DNA of 64,000 nt, taken from positions 6,269,001 through 6,333,000 of the forward strand of contig NC_092673.1 in assembly GCF_964355755.1 (NCBI RefSeq), written 5' to 3'. The notes under the pieces were generated by a model. The model was not told the origin of the DNA and made no database searches. It saw only the letters and a program-made list of their open reading frames with translations. Position 1 is the first letter of the stretch. Every line of letters begins with the position of its first letter. Of the stretch, positions 57,456 to 64,000 are shown one piece after another. This DNA comes from Antedon mediterranea (lineage: Eukaryota; Echinodermata; Crinoidea; Comatulida; Antedonidae). The translations under genes and the position numbers were made by a program.

Positions 57456-59099
57456 CATAAATTTCACTATATAGTTAAATGTTACAATAACAAACTTTTT
57501 CACTTCCATCCATTAATTTTTTACAAATATTATTCATCTATGAAATTTATATGTAAATCAATCAAAATATTATTTTAATTGTTTGATTCTTATTGATGTT
57601 TGTAGATGACCCAGCACTGTAGTATGCTTTAAAAACAAAGATTCTATCATTGCAGTGAATCAGTCATTCCTATGTACAGTACCACAATGTTTATTGGCAA
57701 ATGCTCAATAATACTGTACAGTACATCCTAATTAAATTAAAGGTATAATCTGGAAACCCTCGGCGAGTGCAAAAAACAGTCTTTAGGTTCTTAGTATTCT
57801 GATTTGCATAAAGATAGTGATATAGATTGATATTATTAGATATACTGTATAGATGATACTGTACTACTAGGCTAGACATTAACACTTTTCTCAGTTTGTA
57901 GGCATTAAACAACTTATTGTATAGAAATATAAATGCAGGATTGAGATTAGCTGGAAATACTGCAAATAAAGTCTGTAGACTATAGTAAAAAATGCAACTT
58001 TCTTTTTAGCAATATTCTCTTAAAGAAAATAAATATGGATGGGACTTCCAAATAAAAATGTATCAAATTAAAGTACTAATTACTATACTGTACTAACTAA
58101 CTATACTACAACACCAACTATGTCGGTTCATCCAGGCACCGTAAGCTAGTCACGTAATAGACTAAGTGGTGGTTGGGGGGAGGGGGTTTATATCAGATTA
58201 CATTTAAAATGGAATTTACTAAACAGTAAACTCCTGTATTCCAACTTAGCCTAAATTATACTAGAGTGGGATTATATTCCAGGGTTGGATTACCTGTATA
58301 TTTTAAGCATGGATTATATTTGGTCCTGTCACAGTATTTTTTACTTGTGTCTTCTACAATTAATTATGTGCCTTAGGAGACTTTTCAGTAATATACTGTA
58401 TTTATTAGTTTCTGTCTAATGAATTACATTTTTTTAATGCAATTCAAACACCAATCATCTGGTTTTATGGGTTTAATGCACTGTCAAATGAATAATTAAT
58501 TATCATAAATCCTCAAGTACATGAATATCTAATTTAGCTCCGGAAATATTGAATTCACAAACTGATCATGATATTGATATAGTACAAGTTTAAAGTACTA
58601 CTTTAAGTCCACTTGACATGTGATAATTTAATGTATGGTCCAAAGACCGATAACAAAAAAAAGTAACCATAAAGTCAAGTTGGATAGTAAGTATAATTAA
58701 TTACAGTACCAATCTGCGCTACAGTAGCTTGGTGGACACATACAGTAGTAGTGCTGACGGTTCAGACAGCATGTTACAGATACTAAATTCACCAAGTGGG
58801 AGAGGCTGTAGTCCAGCAGCCAAATGCCTATTTTTTCCATAACCTTGCAATGTTTTCTATAGTTTTTTTTAATGGATTTTGAATCTCGATACCATTATTA
58901 ACTGTTAACACATCAACTTGTGCTGCTCCACTGTACAATTAAAATCTTTACACTGTACTGTACTGTATGTTTGATTCAGTAAAAGTAATAGAACATTTTT
59001 ATCACCAAAATATAGTTATACTGTAGTTATTGACCTTTTTGATGAAAATGTTTCAGGTACAGTATCTTTGCTGAATGGCACTTCCAAATAAAACGTTAT
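57456..59099. other. AT-rich DNA without recognised gene
   Basis: TACWGTA heptamers are frequent, with a ladder near 58963-58974. A diverged DIRS-end-like word 'tcggttcatccaggcacc' lies near 58123. The LINE probably begins around 59100. Confidence 0.4.
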
Positions 59100-59228
59100 T
59101 TATGGACTTCGTCGAGTGAAGACGTGTTTTATCTTAGCTCCGCTACCTAACAAATTGTTCCCAAACCAGAGTCAGTAAACGGCTAACCCTGTAAGTAAAC
59201 GATTCCATATTAAACTTGTAGCTAGATA

Positions 59229-60056
59229 TTGTCAAGTTTGACTGGTATTTTGACTATGAATACAAGAAAAACAGAGAGAATAAATAGTGATGCCGGTAAA
59301 GCAGAGCCCCGCGAGCGTAGCAAGCATATAGAAACTCCCGGTAAAGAAACAGCTGTTGATAAGTCACTAAATGCCTTACGTGCTGAGTTACGTTGTTTCG
59401 CATCGGACATAAACAACAAAATCGACGATGGTATAGACTCGCTTAAACAAGGCCAACATGCTCTATTAAATCGAATGGATAACTTGGAAAAAAAGCAAGT
59501 AATCATCGAAGAATCTTTGGAATTTTACAGCAAATCCAATGATGAAATGAAAGCTGAAACAAGTAAACTAGCTACGTATGTTGAACAGATTAAAACGGAC
59601 CTCAAATCCAAGGAGGAAAAGTTAGTTAACATGGAACCTGAATTACTGCGAATAGAACGACATTCCAGAAGCTACAATCTCAGATTCGGTGGTATTGATG
59701 AAAAAACAGGAGAGGACCCACTTCGGCTTGTGCAAGGACTATTAGAAGATAAACTTAAACTAAACAACATATCAATTGAAAATGCTCACAGAACAGGCAG
59801 AATAAGAAACGAAGGCCGTGATACTAAACCGAGACATATCATTGTTAAGTTTATTTATAGGCCGCAGAGATCTGCTGTACTTCGTATGGCTAGAAAAAAT
59901 AAGGTAGATACTTTTTACGTTATGGAAGATCTGCCGGCAGTGGATGTTCGAAAGAAATATGAACTGAAAGACATTATGGCTAAAGCGTTCAGTGAGGGTA
60001 AACGCCCATCATTTAAAAATGGTAAACTTTTCATAAATGGGAAACCATACAAGTGA
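59229..60056 (+). CDS. LINE ORF1 protein (L1 ORF1p-like)
   Basis: 275 codons, presumed RNA-binding chaperone of the LINE. A basic N-terminus is followed by a predicted coiled coil (about residues 75-150, many E/K/L heptads). An RRM-like part starts at RIERHSRSYNLRFGGI, and a C-terminal domain contains AHRTGR, PRHIIVKF and FSEGKRPSFKNGKLFINGKP. This trimeric coiled coil-RRM-CTD layout is that of the Transposase_22 (L1 ORF1p) family, here in a LINE whose ORF2 is CR1-like. A second ATG at residue 10 is an alternative start. The frame is intact. Confidence 0.85.
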   Translation: MSSLTGILTMNTRKTERINSDAGKAEPRERSKHIETPGKETAVDKSLNALRAELRCFASDINNKIDDGIDSLKQGQHALLNRMDNLEKKQVIIEESLEFYSKSNDEMKAETSKLATYVEQIKTDLKSKEEKLVNMEPELLRIERHSRSYNLRFGGIDEKTGEDPLRLVQGLLEDKLKLNNISIENAHRTGRIRNEGRDTKPRHIIVKFIYRPQRSAVLRMARKNKVDTFYVMEDLPAVDVRKKYELKDIMAKAFSEGKRPSFKNGKLFINGKPYK

Positions 60057-60240
60057 TTAAACAATAACAACAAAAGAAACATTAAAAGGTGATATTGATT
60101 CAATTGATGCTTATTCTTTAATTTTAAATTAATATTAATATTATTATATCACAAGAAAATTAAGAGCTAGTATTAAGAAAGATGAAAATTTGTGTTATAA
60201 ATCTACTAAGGAGCTAGGTAGATAGAAATGTATAAGAATT

Positions 60241-60432
60241 ATGCAAGATTATATTGTCAAATTGTTATTAATAATATATAATGTCATTATTATAATTATT
60301 ATATTTATTATTTTAATGTTAATATTACCTATTATTTTATTTTTCTCGACATGTCGGTTTTATAAAAGCGCAACTATAAATTTATATGCACGTCATTATA
60401 TTTATATTTATGATACTGTACAATTAATATGA
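60241..60432 (+). other. Small hydrophobic frame between LINE ORF1 and ORF2
   Basis: 63 codons, with one long Ile/Leu-rich segment, ending in ATGA that overlaps the ORF2 start. The sequence is very AT-rich, which alone can produce hydrophobic frames, so its reality is doubtful. Confidence 0.15.
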
Positions 60433-61409
60433 TGTATACAACTTTTTCTCAACTTCCATTCCACGATATAGGTTATTCTGATGAATTACATGCATCACAT
60501 ATACCTCCAGAAATAAATAATGCTGATTTTAATCCTCTGATAGATAACGACCTAAAATTCGACCAACAATCCAACATGTTAATAGATCATCTTAATTTAA
60601 GGTCATCCACGCTTGATAATTGCAAATATCATGATATCAATATATTTAATAATTTTACTGGAAAATTACCAGATAGTAATCACCTATCTCTATTACATCT
60701 TAACATCAGAAGTGTATCTAATAAATTTGATAAACTTAACGAACTCGTACATTCTATTAACTTAAAATTCAGCATAATTGGCCTTTCTGAAACCTGGTTG
60801 AATGAAAGCAAAATGCATCCATTTCTTCATAATTATACTTTTTTATCTAGTGATCGCATTGGCAATAAAACAGGAGGTGGTGTTGGCTTGTTTGTTAAAA
60901 ACCATATTAATTATAATATCAGAAATGACTTAATATTGCCAAAAGAAATATGTGACTCACTATTTATAGAAATCATTCATAAAAATAAGAAAAATTCTAT
61001 TATTGGCATTATCTATAGACCACCGGATTCCAATATTGATACCTTCTCTACAATAATAAATGACCTACTAACTAAAATAAATTCTGAAAATAAATATTGT
61101 AATATAATGGGAGATTTTAATATTGACCTTATTAAATTTCATAACCATAATCATATAAATAATTATCTAAATACTATTTTATTAAATTCTTTTTTTCCTA
61201 CTATTTCGAAACCAACCAGAATTACAAAAAATACTGCGACTCTTATTGATCATTTTTATACAAATCACATAAATCTTGAAATAACATCCGGAATAATAAT
61301 ATCAGATATCTCTGACCATCTACCTATATTCCAAATAATTGACTATGATTTATGTTTTAAAAACACCTCAATTGATTACTCACATTATGTTGCAGACATA
61401 AATTCACTA
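60429..61409 (+). CDS. LINE ORF2, part 1: endonuclease
   Basis: Apurinic-type endonuclease domain of a CR1/Jockey-group LINE, which nicks target DNA to prime reverse transcription. Motifs in order: LSLLHLNIRSVSNKFD (Asn motif), IIGLSETWLNE (catalytic Glu), GGGVGLFVK, IIGIIYRPPDSN, NIMGDFNIDL (Asp/Asn), TLIDHFYTN and ISDISDHLPIF (Ser-Asp-His). The preceding 90 residues are an unassigned leader. The frame is cut at codon 328 by the MITE at 61411-62218 and resumes in register at 62222. Confidence 0.9.
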
Positions 61410-61410
61410 A

Positions 61411-62218
61411 GGCCCTGTTTCTGCTGCCAACTAAATACCGTATATTATACGGTATTTTTTGAATACCGTATATATACGGTATATTTTTGGCAGCAGAAAC
61501 TGCGCTCATAAAAAATATACTGTATTTTGTATACCGTATTTTCCCCACAAAATTTGTGGATAAAATACGGTATTTACAAATTTATACCGTATTTTTTGTA
61601 CCCGTTTCTGCTGCCAATAAAAAATACCGTATTTTTTTTTTAAATGACAAAAGGTCACCATTCGTGTTTTTATTTTCTGTCGCTGTTAGCTGCTTTACAC
61701 ACATGTATAGATATATTCGGCGAAAATGCGGAGCGAATACGTCACAGTTTTACTAAATAAATGTGTGTGGGGAAGCTAAAATGTCTGACCAACTAAAAGG
61801 TAATAAAAGGGACAACCACATTTATAAAGACATTTCTAAAAAAATAAAGCAGGAGTATGGAATAAACTTGTCTCCAAAGCAAGTAAACTCAAAGCTGAAG
61901 AGCCTGCAAAAGCAGTAGGCCTACAACATTGCAAAATACAATAACTGTCCCCATTACGATGTTTTCTGTGCTCTCACAACATCTCTATCACTAGGGCTAG
62001 GCTGTTGAAAGTGAGACGTAAAACTTCCTTTATTGCGACTTTTAATTATCGATCAAATAAATGAATGGCAATTTGGGTAAAAAAGATGAAATTTAACACG
62101 ACCACCCAAGAAGTATTGTTAGCAGAAACGGGGTACTAAAAAAATACGGTATAAAAATACCGTATTTTATACCGTATTTTTATACCGTATTTTGAGCAGT
62201 TGCAGCAGAAACAGGCCC
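61411..62218 (+). mobile_element. Harbinger-like MITE inserted in LINE ORF2
   Basis: 808 bp with ends GGCCCTGTTTCTGCTGCC and GGGCCTGTTTCTGCTGC, flanked by TAA on both sides (61408-61410, 62219-62221). Filled with ATACCGTAT/ATACGGTAT motifs; terminal word repeated inverted at about 61489 and direct at about 61604. Carries a Myb/SANT remnant. Taking out the element and one TAA restores the LINE frame exactly. Confidence 0.92.
61765..61918 (+). pseudogene. Myb/SANT-like DNA-binding domain remnant in MITE
   Basis: Frame reading GEAKMSDQLKGNKRDNHIYK then DISKKIKQEYGINLSPKQVN and SKLKSLQKQ before a stop at 61916. The pattern L-x-G-x-x-R-x-x-x-I-Y-x-x-I-S-x-K-I, then S-x-x-Q-V-x-x-K-L-K-x-L, is that of the trihelix-like Myb/SANT domain used by Harbinger Myb-like proteins. 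The first helix (W-T-x-E-E) is lost here but present in the sister element at 12141. No full gene is left. Confidence 0.7.
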
Positions 62219-62221
62219 TAA

Positions 62222-64000
62222 ATTTTGATCTATCGCAGGCTGATTGGTCAAGTGTTTATAATGCTGATTATAAATCTGCTATTGATACATTTAATAATAT
62301 ATTTTTTAGTATTTATCAACGACACTTGGTCACTAAAGAAATTAAAATAAATAAATATAAAAAATGCAAACAGCCTTGGCTGACCCCTACTCTTCTTAAA
62401 AGCAGTCAACGAAAACACTACCTTTATAAAAAATATATTAAATCTCAGAGCCCAAATGACAAAACAACATACACAAGTTATAATAATTTGTTTATTGCTC
62501 TTTGTCGTACTGCTAAAAAACAATATTATGAAAGAAAATTCAATCAAGTCAAAACAAATATTAAGAAAGTTTGGGGTGTGATCAATTCTGTTTTAAATCC
62601 AGCTAGAAAAAATAATAAAAATCCCTCAGTCTTGAAAATTGGGGATGAATTTATTTATGATACTAACTCTATATGTGATCACTTTAACAAATATTTTTCA
62701 GAAATCGGTTTAAAAACGCTCAACTCCATCCCAGATAATAATATTGATCCAATGTCAAATTTACCACCCCCACCCATTAATTCATTTTTTATTAACCCAG
62801 TCACTGAAAATGAAGTGTTGAACATGATCAACAGTCTAGACTCTAATAAAGGATCAGGACACGACTCCCTTACACCTTCTGTTCTTAAAAAAGTTACTCC
62901 TTTTATTTTAATTCCTCTTACTTATGTTATCAATTTATCTTTTACTACAGGAATCGTACCTGATCATATAAAATTAGCTAAAGTGGTCCCAGTTTTTAAA
63001 AAGGGAAATGCAAACTTACTTAACAATTATAGACCGATTTCCGTTCTCCCCATTCTCTCAAAAATAATAGAAAAATTAATGCATACTCGTCTTTATACAT
63101 ATTTAACTAAACATAACATCCTAAATAATCATCAATATGGTTTTCGTAAAAAACACTCTACCTGTCACGCTATGCTTGAACTTATACATTCAATTAATAA
63201 TGCATTTGAAAATAAAGGATTTTTGTTAAGCACTTTTCTTGATCTATCCAAAGCTTTTGATGTTGTTAATCATGATATTTTACTTTCAAAACTGTTACGT
63301 TATGGCATTAGAGGTGTTTCGTTAAAATGGTTTATTAGTTATCTTAGTAATCGTAAACAATATGTACAGATTGGTAACTGTAAATCATCGGCAAAGAACG
63401 TTCCATGTGGTGTACCACAGGGGTCGGTCCTTGGACCCTTATTATTTCTTATTTACGTAAATGACATAACCTTTGTTAGTGATACACTGAATATTGTTTC
63501 CTTTGCCGATGATACAACTTTATTTTATTCAAACAAAAATATTGATTTATTAGTAAATACCTTTAATTTAGAATTAAATAAGATTGAAAATTGGTTCTCT
63601 TCTAATAAATTATTGATTAATACTTCAAAAACAAATTTCATTATATTTCACTCCCATCGAAACAGGCATAAATTAAGTAACAAAAACATTCAGGTTGTTC
63701 TAAATGGTAAAAATCTGGACCGAAAAAGCGAAACTTTATTTCTTGGAATTTTAATTAATGAAAACTTAAATTGGACCGGTCATCAGAAAAATATTTCAAT
63801 CAAAATGTCTAAATGCATTGGTGTTATAAACCAGATAAAATATTTTTTTCCTCAACACATTTTACTTTCTTTGTATAATTCGCTTATATTACCACATTTA
63901 CTTTATTGCAATATTATATGGGCAGCTGATTATCCATCAAATTTACATAGAATTTTCATTTTACAAAAACGTGTTGTTCGATTATTAAACTTTGAACAAT
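62222..64000 (+). CDS. LINE ORF2, part 2: reverse transcriptase (runs off window)
   Basis: Continues ORF2 after the MITE without stop or frameshift to the window end. RT motifs in order: VVPVFKKGN, NNYRPISVLPILSKIIEK, YGFRKKHSTCHA, FLDLSKAFDVVNHDIL, GVPQGSVLGPLLFLIYVND and the catalytic SFADDTTLFYS near 63500-63520, then NWFSSNKLLIN and the thumb region FLGI. This motif spelling is that of CR1/Rex1/Jockey-group LINEs. The 3' end lies outside. Apart from the MITE, the LINE looks intact and therefore young. Confidence 0.92.

Noticed and set aside
61519-61530. TACTGTA inside MITEs (61519 region and 12576 region) as excision scars
   Set aside because: There it is explained by a C to T change in the element's own ATACCGTAT motif, without a 5-bp gain.

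Overview
This is an AT-rich (about two thirds A+T), gene-poor stretch of an animal nuclear genome. The only recognisable host gene piece is one exon of a heparan-sulfate 2-O-sulfotransferase (HS2ST), an enzyme of animal glycosaminoglycan synthesis, so the organism is a metazoan. The repeat set (DIRS and CR1-like retrotransposons, Harbinger-like MITEs, tRNA-derived SINEs) would fit a marine invertebrate such as an echinoderm; that is inference. Almost everything else is transposon sequence at different stages of decay inside what is probably long intronic DNA.

Layout. 0-13 kb: a minisatellite, two inverted copies of one Harbinger-like MITE (884-1968, 10607-11687), a long-TIR element (2709-3350), a decayed DIRS 5' end (5174-5510), and a truncated LINE 3' end (10090-12692) into which two MITEs inserted. 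13-20 kb: AT-rich DNA with tandem repeats. 20-24 kb: part of a third MITE, a possible signal-peptide exon on + (21341-21428), and the HS2ST exon on - (22089-22381). 24-47 kb: a minisatellite, TIR elements, SINEs, LINE tails, a pair of tRNA-like genes (31782-32286), another two MITEs, and a TIR element with 'GTATAAGTCGCACC' ends. 47.8-53.3 kb: a structurally complete, GC-rich DIRS retrotransposon on - with Gag, RT-RNase H-methyltransferase-like and tyrosine recombinase frames, inverted terminal repeats and the diagnostic internal complementary region. 53.3-59 kb: AT-rich DNA with a palindromic satellite. 59.2-64 kb: a CR1-like LINE on + running off the window, its ORF2 split by a Harbinger-like MITE.

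Two observations stand out. First, the heptamers TACTGTA and TACAGTA (TACWGTA) are scattered through the older DNA at roughly ten times the frequency expected from composition, but are nearly absent from the young DIRS and LINE. In four places where two copies of one repeat can be aligned inside the window, one copy has TA and the other has TA-CWG-TA, an exact 5-bp gain. That is the excision scar known for Sleeping Beauty-type Tc1/mariner transposons, so this DNA appears to carry a dense record of Tc1/mariner insertion and excision, including re-used sites that form (TACWG)n ladders. Second, several Harbinger-like MITEs share one terminal sequence (GGCCTGTTTCTGCTGC type, 3-bp target duplication) but each is filled with its own short palindrome, and two of them keep the remains of a Myb/SANT DNA-binding domain, which suggests divergence of DNA-binding specificity between related elements.
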